A stretch of 58,969 nucleotides of DNA from Prevotella sp. (GCA_017458225.1 JAFTFX010000034.1:1-58969), one strand, 5' to 3'; shown: positions 17,674 through 27,011, numbered from the stretch's first letter. The notes: generated by a model from the letters alone, not told the origin. Program-made: numbers and translations.

Positions 17674-19026
17674 TTATTTTGTATTGGTTGAATCATTTAG
17701 TTCCAGCAACTCGCCGTCCAAGTCGGGCAACGGATGCTTAGGGTCTTCCTTCACGCCCAACTTCTTCAGTTCTGCAGCTTTCTGAACAATACTTAGCCGA
17801 CCGTTCAGGCTCTTCTGAACGTCGTCGTAGTCGGTATGCAACTGCTGAATGTCGCGTCCAATCTTCCCTACCCTCTCTGTAAAGAGCCCGATGCGCGACA
17901 ACAACTGCTCGGCCAGCGATACGATGCGCTGCTGGTTCTCCGTCTGCCGGTGCTGTCGCCAGGCAATCTGGATCATGCGAAGGATGGCAAAAAGGTTTTG
18001 CGTGCTGGATATGAATACTTTCTGGTCGAAGGCTTCCTGCCACAATTTGGGTTCGCGTGCAAGAGCCACTTGCAGAGCGGCTTCATTGGGCACATACATA
18101 ATCACGAAGTCGATAGCTGTCCTCGGCGGCTGTATATAGCGGCTGTAGTCCTTTGAGACCAGTTCCTTGACGTGCGACCTGAGGCTCTGCACATGACGGT
18201 CCAACAATTGCCGCTTCAACTGGTCGTTCGTTTCGTTCACGTAGTCATAGTAGGCCTTGATAGACACTTTTGCATCGATGACCACGTCTTGCCGGTCAGG
18301 ATAGTGAAGCACCACATCGGGACGCATTTTCTGTCCTGACTCCTCGTTGATGATCACATTGCCGTCGCCGTCCATAATGGTGCCCTGCACGTCATAGTCA
18401 ATGCCCCGACGAAAGCCCTGTGAATCGAGCAGTTCCTGCAGCACCAGCTCGCCCCAGTCGCCCGCCTGCTTCGAGTCGCCTCGAAGAGCATTGGTCAGTC
18501 GGGTGGCCGTCTGATCCATTTTCTCAGCTTGCTCGCCCACCTGCCGCAAGCGTTCGGTCAGCGAGGCAGCTGTGCGTGCCTGCTCCTTGTCGCTTTCGCG
18601 AATGGCTTGTTGCAGTTGTTCAAAATTGTCGTTGATAGGTTTTGTGATGGCCTCCAAGCTCTCTTTGTTACGCGCCCTCAGCTGTTCGCTACTTTCAGTC
18701 AACAGCCGTGCGGCCAGATTCCTGAACTGCTCTTGAGCCAGTTTCAGCTGTTCCTGAAACTGCTCGTTTCTCAGTTGTGCCTCGCGTGCGGTTTGTTCTT
18801 TGTGCAGTTGTGCCTCGCGTGCAATTTGCTCTTTGTGCAGTTGTGCCTCGCGGTCAGCTTGCTCACGCATCTGTTGCAAATCCTCATCGGTTTTCTCGCG
18901 CAGCAGGTCAAGCTCTCGCTGCCTCACCTCACACTGCACGCGCAGATCGGCCACTTTTTTCTGCATCCACGCATAAATGGCAGCCGCGCCTATCACAACA
19001 CCTATTATAATATAGAGTAGCACCAT
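17674..19026 (-). CDS. rmuC: DNA recombination protein RmuC
   Basis: The 450-residue protein has an N-terminal membrane helix (residues 3-16), a long coiled coil (about 20-170) and the RmuC domain with a PD-(D/E)XK-like fold (GDWGELVLQELLDSQGF, RPDVVLHYPDRQDVVIDAKVSIKAY, FVIMYVPNEAALQVAL). RmuC limits recombination at inverted repeats and has a predicted nuclease activity. The coiled coil contains three copies of an 11-residue unit, REAQLHKEQIA and variants, encoded by a 33-nt DNA repeat. The gene lies between pbp1A and ilvD with gaps of 12 and 3 nt. Confidence 0.92.
   Translation of the reverse strand: MVLLYIIIGVVIGAAAIYAWMQKKVADLRVQCEVRQRELDLLREKTDEDLQQMREQADREAQLHKEQIAREAQLHKEQTAREAQLRNEQFQEQLKLAQEQFRNLAARLLTESSEQLRARNKESLEAITKPINDNFEQLQQAIRESDKEQARTAASLTERLRQVGEQAEKMDQTATRLTNALRGDSKQAGDWGELVLQELLDSQGFRRGIDYDVQGTIMDGDGNVIINEESGQKMRPDVVLHYPDRQDVVIDAKVSIKAYYDYVNETNDQLKRQLLDRHVQSLRSHVKELVSKDYSRYIQPPRTAIDFVIMYVPNEAALQVALAREPKLWQEAFDQKVFISSTQNLFAILRMIQIAWRQHRQTENQQRIVSLAEQLLSRIGLFTERVGKIGRDIQQLHTDYDDVQKSLNGRLSIVQKAAELKKLGVKEDPKHPLPDLDGELLELNDSTNTK
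18772..18870 (-). repeat. Three-copy 33-nt repeat in rmuC
   Basis: Units begin CAGTTGTGCCTCGCG at 18772, 18805 and 18838, each 33 nt. They encode 11-residue coiled-coil repeats. Confidence 0.85.
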
Positions 19027-19038
19027 CCGTTTTCTGTT

Positions 19039-21405
19039 CTAATCGAATATGCGGTTTTCGTCCTCCAGTTCTTCACCCTCGCCGAAGTCATCAGCATCGC
19101 CCTGATCATCGGCCGACATTCTGCAGGGGTCGAAGCCCTCAGGGAAGTCGAAATGCTCGTTCTGGTTGTAGTCGAGTGTCTCGTCAGCATATACTTTCTG
19201 CATGTAGTAGGCAAAGATGGGCAGTGCCATCGTGGCACCTTGTCCCATAGCCATGCTGTTGAAGTGTATGTCGCGATCGTCGCCGCCCACCCAGCATCCG
19301 CTGACCAGTCGCGGCGTAACGCCCATGAACCAAGCGTCAGAGTTCTTATTCGTTGTGCCCGTCTTGCCGCCCATTTCGGCAGTCAGGTTGTAGCGGAAAC
19401 GCAAGCGTCCGCCCGTACCTCCGTCGACCACAGCCTTCAGCATGTAGAGCATTTTGTGGGCACTATGCTCACTGATCACTTCGTTCATACGCGGTTCGAA
19501 CTTTGCCACTTCGTTGCCCTCGCTGTCCACTATGCGTGTGACATACAACGGAGCCATTCGGATGCCGTGATTGACAAATGCCGTATAGGCACTCACCATT
19601 TCCTGTACGGTGATATCGCAGGGCCCCAAGCAGAGAGCCATTGATGGATGTATCTCAGGGTTGCGAATGCCGTATTCATGCAACAGTTGAACGAAGGCCT
19701 CAGGATTCAACCGCGACATCAGATAGGCCGATATCCAGTTGTTCGACTGCTGCAGACCCCATTTCAGGGTGACCATCTCGCCATAATGCGACTTGCTGCC
19801 GTTTCGTGGTGTCCAAGGACGGCCAGCTACCATATAGGTCTGCTGTACATTGGGAGCCAGGTCGCAGGGTGTCATTCCGTCTTCCATTGCCAGCGAGTAG
19901 AGGAAGGGCTTGATGGTCGACCCCACCTGTCGGCGTCCCTCTGTGGCCATATCGTAGGCGAAGTGCTGGAAGTCGAGTCCTCCCACATAGGCTTTCACAT
20001 GACCGTTCTGTGGGCACATGCTGAAGAAGCCTGTGCGCAGGAACGACTTCAGGTAGCGTATGGAGTCCATAGGGGTCATCAGTGTGTCTATATCGCCATG
20101 ATAGCTGAACACTTGCATCTCTGTCTTCTTGTTGAAGGCCGCCAGTATCTGCTCGTCATTATATCCTGCTGCCTTCATGGTGCGATAGCGGTCGCTCTGC
20201 CGCATGGCACGGTTCAGGATATCGTTCATCTGCTGGGTAGAGAGGTCGCTGTAAGGGAAGTTCTTCTTCACCTTCCGTCCCTCGTTGAAAGCCGGCTGCA
20301 GGAACTTCACCACATGGTCGTAGCAGGCCTGCTCGGCATAGTTCTGCATGCGCGAGTCGACGGTGGTGTATACCTTCAGGCCATCGGTGTACAGGTTGTA
20401 GCTGTCGCCGTCGCGTTTTTTGTTCTTATGGCACCAGCCGTACAGCGGATCTTGCTCCCAGGCAATCGAGTCGAGGTGATATTTGATGTAGCCCCACGAC
20501 GGATAGTCGCTGAGCACGGGCTTCTTTGCCAGCATGTAGCGGCGCAGGAAGTCGCGGAAATAGGTGGCAATGCCGTCCTTATGGTCGTTCACGTGGAAAT
20601 GCAGTTCCATGGGTTGTGCCGAGCAGCTGTCGAACACTTCCTGTGTGATGTAGCCCTCTTTCAGCATTTGTCCCAGCACCACGTTGCGCCGCGAGCGTGA
20701 GCGTTCAGGAAAGCGCACAGGATTGAAGTAGCTGGGATTCTTGCAGAGACCCACCAGCGTGGCACACTCGTTGAGGTTCAGCTCGGAAGGCTCTTTCGAG
20801 AAATAAGTGTTGGCAGCCGTCTTGATGCCGACGGCATTGTGCAGAAAGTCGAAGTAGTTCAGATAGAGCGATATGATTTCATCTTTCGTGTAGATACGCT
20901 CCAATTCTACGGCTATCACCCACTCGTTGGGCTTCTGCAACAGGCGCTCGAATGAGGAATGGGCCGTTTCGCTGAACAGCTGCTTGGCCAGCTGCTGAGT
21001 GATGGTCGATGCGCCGCCTGCCGATTTCTGTCCCAACAGGCCGCGCTTCACGATAGAGCGCATCAGTGCATAGAAGTCTATGCCTGAGTGTTCATAGAAG
21101 CGTGCATCCTCGGTTGCCACAAGGGCCTGAATGAGCTCTGTCGGCAGTTTAGAGTAGTCGACCATCACACGGTTCTCCCTGCTCAGGCTCCAAGTGCCTA
21201 TCAGCTTACCGTCGTCTGAATATACCTGAGTGGCAAAACGGCTGATGGGATTCTGCAGGTCTTCAATGGGCGGACGATATCCGAACCATCCATCTACAAT
21301 GCCCCAAAAGCCTATTGCTACCGCGATTACGCATGTCAACAACAACGCCCAAAGAACTGTAACCACAGGTTGCCACCACGAACTGCCTAATATCTTTTTC
21401 TCCAT
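19039..21405 (-). CDS. mrcA: Penicillin-binding protein 1A (bifunctional peptidoglycan glycosyltransferase/transpeptidase)
   Basis: The 788-residue protein has a membrane anchor (about residues 10-30), a GT51 glycosyltransferase domain (EDARFYEHSGIDFYALMRS, GASTITQQLAKQLF) and a penicillin-binding transpeptidase domain with the S-x-x-K motif GSTIKPFLYSL, SNN in QQSNNWISAYL, and KTGTT. It polymerises and cross-links peptidoglycan in the periplasm. The C-terminus is very acidic (DDQGDADDFGEGEELEDEN). ATG at 21405 is preferred over a GTG at 21438 that would put extra residues before the anchor. It heads the pbp1A-rmuC-ilvDBN run and has a -7 box at 21455-21462. Confidence 0.94.
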   Translation of the reverse strand: MEKKILGSSWWQPVVTVLWALLLTCVIAVAIGFWGIVDGWFGYRPPIEDLQNPISRFATQVYSDDGKLIGTWSLSRENRVMVDYSKLPTELIQALVATEDARFYEHSGIDFYALMRSIVKRGLLGQKSAGGASTITQQLAKQLFSETAHSSFERLLQKPNEWVIAVELERIYTKDEIISLYLNYFDFLHNAVGIKTAANTYFSKEPSELNLNECATLVGLCKNPSYFNPVRFPERSRSRRNVVLGQMLKEGYITQEVFDSCSAQPMELHFHVNDHKDGIATYFRDFLRRYMLAKKPVLSDYPSWGYIKYHLDSIAWEQDPLYGWCHKNKKRDGDSYNLYTDGLKVYTTVDSRMQNYAEQACYDHVVKFLQPAFNEGRKVKKNFPYSDLSTQQMNDILNRAMRQSDRYRTMKAAGYNDEQILAAFNKKTEMQVFSYHGDIDTLMTPMDSIRYLKSFLRTGFFSMCPQNGHVKAYVGGLDFQHFAYDMATEGRRQVGSTIKPFLYSLAMEDGMTPCDLAPNVQQTYMVAGRPWTPRNGSKSHYGEMVTLKWGLQQSNNWISAYLMSRLNPEAFVQLLHEYGIRNPEIHPSMALCLGPCDITVQEMVSAYTAFVNHGIRMAPLYVTRIVDSEGNEVAKFEPRMNEVISEHSAHKMLYMLKAVVDGGTGGRLRFRYNLTAEMGGKTGTTNKNSDAWFMGVTPRLVSGCWVGGDDRDIHFNSMAMGQGATMALPIFAYYMQKVYADETLDYNQNEHFDFPEGFDPCRMSADDQGDADDFGEGEELEDENRIFD

Positions 21406-21430
21406 CTTTATGCGAACTAATATATTGACT

Positions 21431-21462
21431 TCTAACACTACTTGTTAGAAAGTGCAAAGGTA
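21431..21462 (-). promoter_or_regulatory. pbp1A promoter -7 box with a leader inverted repeat
   Basis: TACCTTTG on the minus strand is at 21455-21462. Just downstream in the leader, TCTAACA and TGTTAGA (21431-21437 and 21443-21449) form a 7-bp stem with a 5-nt loop, a candidate operator or leader hairpin. Confidence 0.5.
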
Positions 21463-21556
21463 GTCATTTCGGCTCATATTACCCCCATTTTAAGATTAAA
21501 ATTCGCTAAGATCGCAAAAAAAAGCCTCTTCGCTATTCCGTCTGCAGTATTTTTTG

Positions 21557-21564
21557 TACTTTTG
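21557..21564 (+). promoter_or_regulatory. -7 box (TACTTTTG) of pyrBI
   Basis: TACTTTTG is 27 nt before the pyrB start. The leader is too short for a UTP-sensing attenuator of the enteric type. Confidence 0.6.
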
Positions 21565-21590
21565 CGGCACATTTACCAATACCCCTCCTT

Positions 21591-22538
21591 ATGGACAAGC
21601 ATAACTTTGTAACCATCGCCGATCTCACTCGCGAGAAAATACTCTATATGATTGAGATGGCACAAGAGTTCGAGCGGCATCCCAACCGCGAACTGCTGAA
21701 GGGGAAGGTGGTTGCCACCTTGTTCTTCGAACCGTCCACTCGCACCCGTCTGTCGTTTGAAACTGCCGCCAACCGGCTTGGTGCCCGTGTCATCGGTTTT
21801 GCCGATCCGAAAGTAACCAGCGGCACAAAGGGCGAGACGCTGAAGGACACCATCCTGATGGTGGCCAACTATGCCGACGTGATTGTGATGCGCCACTACA
21901 TCGAGGGGGCTGCCCAGTATGCTTCTGAGGTGAGCCCCGTTCCCATTGTGAATGCCGGCGACGGTGCCCACCAGCATCCCTCGCAGTGCATGCTCGACCT
22001 CTACAGCATCTACAAGACGCAGGGCACGCTGGAGAACCTGAACATCTATCTGGTGGGCGACCTGAAATACGGGCGCACCGTTCACTCCCTGCTGATGGCG
22101 ATGCGCCACTTCAACCCCACATTCCACTTCGTAGCGCCCAAAGAGTTGCAGATGCCGAAGGAGTACAAGCTGTACTGCGACGAACATGGCATCAAATATC
22201 AGGAGCACACGGCTTTCAACGAGAAGATCATTGCCGATGCCGACATTCTCTATATGACGCGCGTGCAGAAGGAGCGCTTCAGCGACCTGATGGAATATGA
22301 ACGGGTGAAGAATGTGTATGTGCTGAACAACGACCTGCTGCGCTTGGCCAAGCCGAACATGAAGATTCTGCATCCGCTGCCTCGCGTCAACGAGATTGCC
22401 TACGAGGTTGACGACAATCCCCATGCCTACTACATCCAGCAGGCCGGCAACGGTCTCTTTGCTCGCGAAGCCATTTTCTGCGATGTGCTGGGCATCGGCA
22501 TCGATGAAGTAAGAAACGACAAAACCATCATCCTATGA
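21591..22538 (+). CDS. pyrB: Aspartate carbamoyltransferase catalytic subunit
   Basis: ATCase makes carbamoyl aspartate, the committed step of pyrimidine synthesis. The 315-residue protein has the carbamoyl-phosphate site [20 protein letters not shown], the lysine loop [18 protein letters not shown], and [22 protein letters not shown]. It overlaps pyrI by 4 nt (ATGA), giving the classical coupled catalytic and regulatory pair. Confidence 0.96.
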   Translation: MDKHNFVTIADLTREKILYMIEMAQEFERHPNRELLKGKVVATLFFEPSTRTRLSFETAANRLGARVIGFADPKVTSGTKGETLKDTILMVANYADVIVMRHYIEGAAQYASEVSPVPIVNAGDGAHQHPSQCMLDLYSIYKTQGTLENLNIYLVGDLKYGRTVHSLLMAMRHFNPTFHFVAPKELQMPKEYKLYCDEHGIKYQEHTAFNEKIIADADILYMTRVQKERFSDLMEYERVKNVYVLNNDLLRLAKPNMKILHPLPRVNEIAYEVDDNPHAYYIQQAGNGLFAREAIFCDVLGIGIDEVRNDKTIIL

Positions 22539-22981
22539 ACAAGAAAGAACGTCTGGTTGCCGCTATTGAGCAAGGCACCGTCATCGACCACATACCTGCC
22601 GCCAAGACCTATCAGGTGGCACAGCTGCTGGGTCTCTTCGAACTGAAGAGTCCTGTCACCATCGGCATCAACTATCCCTCGCTGAAAGTTGGGAACAAGG
22701 GCATCATCAAAGTATCCGACAAGTTTTTCACCGACGACGAGATATCACGCCTCTCGGTTGTGGCTCCGAATGTTATTCTGAACATCATTCGCGACTACGA
22801 GGTGGTGGAGAAGAAAACGGTGGAAACGCCCAGCGAGATATGCGGCATCGTGCGCTGCAACAACCCGAAGTGCATCACCAACAACGAGCCCATGCAGACG
22901 CATTTCCACGTCAGCAACGGTGTGCTCACCTGCCACTACTGCGAAAAGGAACAGGACATAAACAAGGTGGAGCTCGTTTGA
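22535..22981 (+). CDS. pyrI: Aspartate carbamoyltransferase regulatory subunit
   Basis: The 148-residue protein has an N-terminal allosteric domain ([33 protein letters not shown]) that binds CTP or ATP, and a C-terminal zinc domain with four cysteines (CNNPKC and CHYCEK). It assembles with PyrB. Its stop codon lies in the loop of the terminator hairpin. Confidence 0.96.
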   Translation: MNKKERLVAAIEQGTVIDHIPAAKTYQVAQLLGLFELKSPVTIGINYPSLKVGNKGIIKVSDKFFTDDEISRLSVVAPNVILNIIRDYEVVEKKTVETPSEICGIVRCNNPKCITNNEPMQTHFHVSNGVLTCHYCEKEQDINKVELV

Positions 22982-22994
22982 GCCCCACCTTTTT
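22966..22994 (+). terminator. pyrBI terminator overlapping the pyrI stop codon
   Basis: GGTGG-A-GCTC (22966-22975) pairs with GAGC-C-CCACC (22980-22989), a 10-position stem with one mismatch, followed by five T. The last pyrI codons form the stem and loop. Confidence 0.75.
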
Positions 22995-23007
22995 CTTGCC
23001 TATTGTC

Positions 23008-23063
23008 TGAACTCCAGTAACTTCTGAACTCCTGAACTCCTGTAGTCCTGTAGTCATCAGTCC
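23008..23063 (-). repeat. 8-nt tandem array at the 3' end of ilvC
   Basis: Seven 8-mers of the type CTGAACTC or CTGTAGTC run from 23008, and the array enters the ilvC stop codon at 23057-23059. Confidence 0.65.
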
Positions 23064-24106
23064 TGACTATTCTCAGGACGCAACTGGCGAACCACCTGTC
23101 CAGCCTGCCACATTTCCTGATTGCGCATAGCCTCCAGCTCTTTCTCAAGACCGGCACGATAGTCCGGCTTCGAGTTGGCATCAATGCTGATCTGAGCCTC
23201 ATTGCCAGTCAGCACCGAGTAGTACAGCCACTCCATGACGGGCTTGATAGCATCGTGGAAACGGGGAGCCCAGTCGAGTGCACCGCGCTGGGCAGTGGTA
23301 GAACAGTTGGCATACATCCAGTCCATACCCTTAGCGCCAAAGAGCGGGCCAAGACTCTGCGTCAGCTCCTCAACAGTCTCGTTGAATGCCTCCGAGGGTG
23401 AGTGTCCGTGCTCACGCAGCACTTCATACTGTGCCAGCAGCAATCCCTGAATGGCACCCATCAGCGAGCCACGCTCACCAGTCAGATCACTGGTAGCCTC
23501 GCGCTCAAAGGTGGTCTTGAACAGATAGCCGGCACCAATACCGATACCGAAAGCAATCGTCTTCTCCTCAGCCTTGCCGCTGGCATCCTGATAGACTGCA
23601 TACGAGCAGTTCAGTCCACGACCCTCGCAGAACATGGTACGCAAACTGGTTCCGCTACCCTTAGGAGCCACCAGGATAACGTCGACATCCTTCGGGGGAA
23701 CAACACCCGTGCGGTCGCTCCAGTTGATGGCAAAGCCGTGGCTGTAGTAGAGCGTCTTGCCGGGAGTAAGATATTTCTTGATGGTGGGCCACACCTGAAT
23801 CTGACCGGCATCGGAGAGTAGCATGCACAGGATAGTGCCCTTCTGGGCAGCCTCTTCAATGGAGAACAGCGTCTTGCCGGGCACCCATCCGTCGGCAACT
23901 GCCTTCTCGTAGGTCTTGCCCTCGCGCTGGCCAACAATGACGTTGAAGCCGTTGTCGCGCAGGTTGCAGGCCTGTCCGGGGCCCTGAATACCATAGCCTA
24001 TCACGGCTATCGTCTCGTTCTTCAATACTTCACGTGCTTTCTCGAGTGAGAACTCCTTGCTGGTGACCACTGTTTCAACTACGCCACCAAAATTCATTTC
24101 TGCCAT
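23057..24106 (-). CDS. ilvC: Ketol-acid reductoisomerase (class I, NADP)
   Basis: IlvC rearranges and reduces acetolactate and acetohydroxybutyrate. The 349-residue protein has the dinucleotide loop IAVIGYGIQGPGQACNLRDNG, then LLSDAGQIQVW, HGFAINW, VILVAPKGSGTSLR, and the metal-binding EATSDLTGERGSLMG and E residues of the helical C-terminal domain. It is apart from ilvDBN and has its own -7 box and a leader of about 120 nt. leuB is divergent from it across a 315-nt spacer, suggesting joint control. Confidence 0.95.
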   Translation of the reverse strand: MAEMNFGGVVETVVTSKEFSLEKAREVLKNETIAVIGYGIQGPGQACNLRDNGFNVIVGQREGKTYEKAVADGWVPGKTLFSIEEAAQKGTILCMLLSDAGQIQVWPTIKKYLTPGKTLYYSHGFAINWSDRTGVVPPKDVDVILVAPKGSGTSLRTMFCEGRGLNCSYAVYQDASGKAEEKTIAFGIGIGAGYLFKTTFEREATSDLTGERGSLMGAIQGLLLAQYEVLREHGHSPSEAFNETVEELTQSLGPLFGAKGMDWMYANCSTTAQRGALDWAPRFHDAIKPVMEWLYYSVLTGNEAQISIDANSKPDYRAGLEKELEAMRNQEMWQAGQVVRQLRPENSQD

Positions 24107-24235
24107 AATTGCAATTAATGTTTTAAAATTGATACTATCCCTTTGGCCCTGCCAGCCCTGAACACGAGAGCCGTCGTCTTATGAGTCCAAAACACACTTT
24201 ACCCGAAAGTGCGACGAGAGACTTTTTTCGAACTG

Positions 24236-24243
24236 CAAAATTA
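24236..24243 (-). promoter_or_regulatory. -7 box (TAATTTTG) of ilvC
   Basis: TAATTTTG on the minus strand predicts a start near 24229 and a leader of about 120 nt, long for this window. Confidence 0.55.
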
Positions 24244-24369
24244 TCAAATTGAAACGATACAGCAAAATATTCTTTCATATTTATACGAATTTAACGTATT
24301 TTACTTCCATTTTATAGGTAAAAACACAAAAAACTGTGCAGTTTCTATACAAAATTGAAAAAATTCGAC

Positions 24370-24377
24370 TAACTTTG
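24370..24377 (+). promoter_or_regulatory. -7 box (TAACTTTG) of leuB
   Basis: TAACTTTG lies 44 nt before the leuB ATG. Confidence 0.6.
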
Positions 24378-24421
24378 CAATCCGAATTGACGATTGAATC
24401 TTTAACACAACCTAAAAAAGA

Positions 24422-25489
24422 ATGAAACTAAGAATTGCCGTCCTTCCGGGCGACGGAATAGGTCCGGAAATTATGCAACAGGGAGTTGCCGTGCTGAACG
24501 CCATTGCACAGAAGTTTGGCCACCAGTTTGAATACGAAGAGGCCATCTGCGGCGCTCACGCCATCGATGCCGTGGGCGACCCCTACCCCGAGTCTACCCA
24601 TGAAGTGTGCATGCGTGCCGATGCAGTGCTCTTTGCCGCTGTGGGCGACCTGCGTTTCGACAACAACCCCACAGCCAAGGTGCGCCCCGAGCAAGGCCTG
24701 CTGGCCATGCGCAAGAAGCTGGGGCTCTTTGCCAACGTGCGCCCTGTGGCCACCTTCGACTGCCTGCTGCACATGTCGCCGCTGAAAGACGAGCTGCTGC
24801 GCGGTGCCGACTTCATCGTGATCCGCGAGCTGACGGGAGGCATGTACTTCGGCGAGAAATATCAAGACAACGATCGCGCCTACGACACCGATATCTATAC
24901 GCGCCCGGAGATAGAGCGCATCCTGAAGGTGGCTTTCGAGACGGCCCAGAAGCGCCGGAAGCACCTCACCGTCGTCGACAAGGCCAACGTGCTGGCCAGC
25001 AGCCGCCTGTGGCGACAGATTGCAAAGGAAATGGAACCCCAATATCCTGACGTGAACACCGACTATATGTTCATCGACAACGCCTCGATGCGCGTATTGA
25101 CAGAGCCCCGTTTCTTCGACGTGATCGTAACCGAGAACACCTTTGGCGACATACTCACCGACGAGACCTCGTGCATCACAGGCTCAATGGGCCTGCAGCC
25201 CTCTTCGTCGCTGGGCGAGCACACACCCCTGTTCGAACCCGTTCACGGCTCATGGCCGCAGGCAGCCGGACAGAATCTGGCTAACCCCTTGGCACAGATT
25301 CTCTCAGCTGCCATGCTGCTTGAACACTTTGGTCTGAACCGCGAGGGAGCCCTCATCCGTCAGGCCGTCGATGCCTCGCTGGCCGCTGGCGTGCGCACGC
25401 CGGAGATACAGGTGGAAGGCGGTGCCCACTATGGCACCCGTGAGGTAGGAGCCTGGATAGTAGACTACATTGCGAAGCAGGCGCTGTAG
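24422..25489 (+). CDS. leuB: 3-isopropylmalate dehydrogenase
   Basis: LeuB oxidises and decarboxylates 3-isopropylmalate with NAD in leucine synthesis. The 355-residue protein has [36 protein letters not shown] (catalytic lysine), [29 protein letters not shown] and [24 protein letters not shown]. It stands alone: leuA and leuCD, which often accompany it, are not in the window. A perfect palindromic terminator follows. Confidence 0.95.
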   Translation: MKLRIAVLPGDGIGPEIMQQGVAVLNAIAQKFGHQFEYEEAICGAHAIDAVGDPYPESTHEVCMRADAVLFAAVGDLRFDNNPTAKVRPEQGLLAMRKKLGLFANVRPVATFDCLLHMSPLKDELLRGADFIVIRELTGGMYFGEKYQDNDRAYDTDIYTRPEIERILKVAFETAQKRRKHLTVVDKANVLASSRLWRQIAKEMEPQYPDVNTDYMFIDNASMRVLTEPRFFDVIVTENTFGDILTDETSCITGSMGLQPSSSLGEHTPLFEPVHGSWPQAAGQNLANPLAQILSAAMLLEHFGLNREGALIRQAVDASLAAGVRTPEIQVEGGAHYGTREVGAWIVDYIAKQAL

Positions 25490-25513
25490 AGAGAAACGTC
25501 TGTATGTCTGTGA

Positions 25514-25555
25514 AAGCACAAAAACGAAAGAAAATTTTCTTTCGTTTTTGTGCTT
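25514..25555. terminator. Perfect 42-nt palindrome, bidirectional terminator
   Basis: The 21 bases AAGCACAAAAACG...AAAA are followed at once by their exact reverse complement, with no spacer. It ends leuB and could also end minus-strand transcription of the 25641-29115 island. Confidence 0.8.
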
Positions 25556-25564
25556 ACTTATTCG

Positions 25565-25572
25565 TACCTTTG
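25565..25572 (+). promoter_or_regulatory. Orphan plus-strand -7 box (TACCTTTG) without a gene
   Basis: TACCTTTG followed by CAC is a typical start site, but the next 70 nt encode only a 9-codon frame (ATG at 25583) before the 3' ends of minus-strand genes. The original downstream gene may have been displaced by the island. Confidence 0.5.
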
Positions 25573-25640
25573 CACTTCAATTATGCAAACACCTATGGCT
25601 TGTTCTCCATAACACACAATTATTCTCGTAAATTCTATGT

Positions 25641-26099
25641 TCATTTTGCAATATGAGAGTACACGTAATTCAACTTGTTAATACATTCCTGATACAAGTT
25701 AATCCTTTCTTCATCCTTTTTCACTGATGCAGTCCATAAAGAGTGCTCAATTACCCTCTTGGCTTTAAGTACTTCTGTTTGGTATTTCCCCAAATCAGAA
25801 TGGGAAGTGAACTTTCGAGGCTTATAAGAAAAGGGGGCTTTTGATTGAATATTCTCTTGTTCAATATAATCTTTCAAAACTTGTTTCACAAAGTCAACAT
25901 TGTCTTTACATGTAGAAAGAATGGAATAGTGCTCAGTGTCCTTGTCAAGCAATGCCTTACCAATAGAACTTGTATAATTTGCATGCCTTTGCACATTTTC
26001 CTTTTCTTTTTCCAATACTTCGCTTAGAAAAAGGGAAACGGTTTCCAAGTCCAACTCACTCTTTATGAAATCTTCGAATATCATATACTTCCTGTTCAT
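25641..26099 (-). CDS. Hypothetical protein coupled to the Mrr-like nuclease
   Basis: I do not recognise this 152-residue protein. It is charged and mostly helical, with no signal peptide or membrane segment; the C-terminal half (ERINLYQECINKLNYVYS) looks like a helical bundle. The ATG shares one base with the stop codon of the Mrr-like gene (TAATG), so translation is likely coupled and a partner role in the same restriction function is possible. Base composition is more A/T-rich than in neighbouring housekeeping genes. Confidence 0.6.
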   Translation of the reverse strand: MNRKYMIFEDFIKSELDLETVSLFLSEVLEKEKENVQRHANYTSSIGKALLDKDTEHYSILSTCKDNVDFVKQVLKDYIEQENIQSKAPFSYKPRKFTSHSDLGKYQTEVLKAKRVIEHSLWTASVKKDEERINLYQECINKLNYVYSHIAK

Positions 26100-26998
26100 T
26101 ACTCGTTATTCCCCAAGAATGAAATCCGCTTTAGCGGCAGCATATTCTTGTCGTCGTCACTCATCTTGTCGTAATATTCCTGCCACATTTCAATAAACTC
26201 GTCGCCATCAATCAGACGGAGAAACTTGTCACTACCAGAGGCTGCATTACGAGCATCTGCCGAATAAGTGCCACTGGTAACGAACAAAGCAATATCGCCA
26301 GCCTTTAACACTCCAGACAAAGCACGAACTTCTGAGGCTCCTATGGCGGTGTCGGGCTTATGCTTTACTTGTACTTTGATGCGTGGTGTTTGTGCGCCCA
26401 GCGGGTCTAAGTAGGCAATAATATCAATGCCGCCATCTTTTCCTTTGGGAGCAACAAAAGGAGTATGATACCCCATAGCACGAAGCAAAGCTGCAACTAA
26501 GTCTTGAAATTCGTAGGGACTCTTTGAAACGACATAGCGTTTAATGCCCTCTCTGGCATCAGATTCCAACAAATCAAGATTCATAGAGTTGTCTTTTTCA
26601 GCGGTCTCGTCCGTTGGTTCATCATCAGGCCCGACTTCAATGTCACGCAGTTTCTTCCATTCCATATATGCGGCTCTTGCCAAGTTCATTACTTCCTCTG
26701 GACTTTTCTTTAGAACTTTTTCGCCTTCAGGAGTAATATACCAAGTGCCGTTTTTCTTCACAATGAAGCCTGCCTTCTGATAGTCTATAGAATAGAATTG
26801 GAAACTGTTAGTCCAACGAATATACTGCATCTTGCCAGCAGGCTCTCGTTCCCAATCAGTAAGTGAGACATTTTCATTGACGAAAGGATATATCTCTTTT
26901 GCAGGGATGCTTCCACCACGACGAACCATCTCTTTCAATACCGCATACAACGTTTTGGTTGCACAGGCTTTTGTTCTGCTAAATTGTTCTTTTGCCAT
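26099..26998 (-). CDS. Mrr-family restriction endonuclease
   Basis: The 299-residue protein has an N-terminal winged-helix region (TLYAVLKEMVRRGGSI, TEEGxK-like ITPEGEKVLKK) and a C-terminal Mrr catalytic domain: SPYEFQDLVAALLRAMGYHT, GKDGGIDIIAY and IKVQVKHK, giving the D...QxK active site. Mrr enzymes are type IV nucleases acting on methylated DNA. This fits a defence role next to remnants of a methyltransferase-endonuclease pair. ATG at 26998; 13 nt downstream of the DUF262-HNH remnant. Confidence 0.87.
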   Translation of the reverse strand: MAKEQFSRTKACATKTLYAVLKEMVRRGGSIPAKEIYPFVNENVSLTDWEREPAGKMQYIRWTNSFQFYSIDYQKAGFIVKKNGTWYITPEGEKVLKKSPEEVMNLARAAYMEWKKLRDIEVGPDDEPTDETAEKDNSMNLDLLESDAREGIKRYVVSKSPYEFQDLVAALLRAMGYHTPFVAPKGKDGGIDIIAYLDPLGAQTPRIKVQVKHKPDTAIGASEVRALSGVLKAGDIALFVTSGTYSADARNAASGSDKFLRLIDGDEFIEMWQEYYDKMSDDDKNMLPLKRISFLGNNE

Positions 26999-27011
26999 AT
27001 CTCTTTGTTTT

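Larger units (their letters stand above)
24107..24421. other. Divergent ilvC-leuB regulatory spacer
   Basis: The 315-nt spacer contains the ilvC -7 box (24236-24243, minus), the leuB -7 box (24370-24377, plus) and the ilvC leader. The leader holds a small stem CACTTT-CGGGT-AAAGTG (minus strand, about 24197-24213) and GC-rich GGCCCTGCC segments near 24145-24153. No leader peptide rich in Leu, Ile or Val codons was seen. Confidence 0.5.

Noticed and set aside
21406-21438. GTG start giving a longer PBP1A
   Set aside because: The extra residues precede the membrane anchor and are atypical; ATG at 21405 fits the family start.
24181-24240. Leader-peptide attenuator for ilvC
   Set aside because: No short frame rich in Leu, Ile or Val codons was found in the leader on the minus strand.
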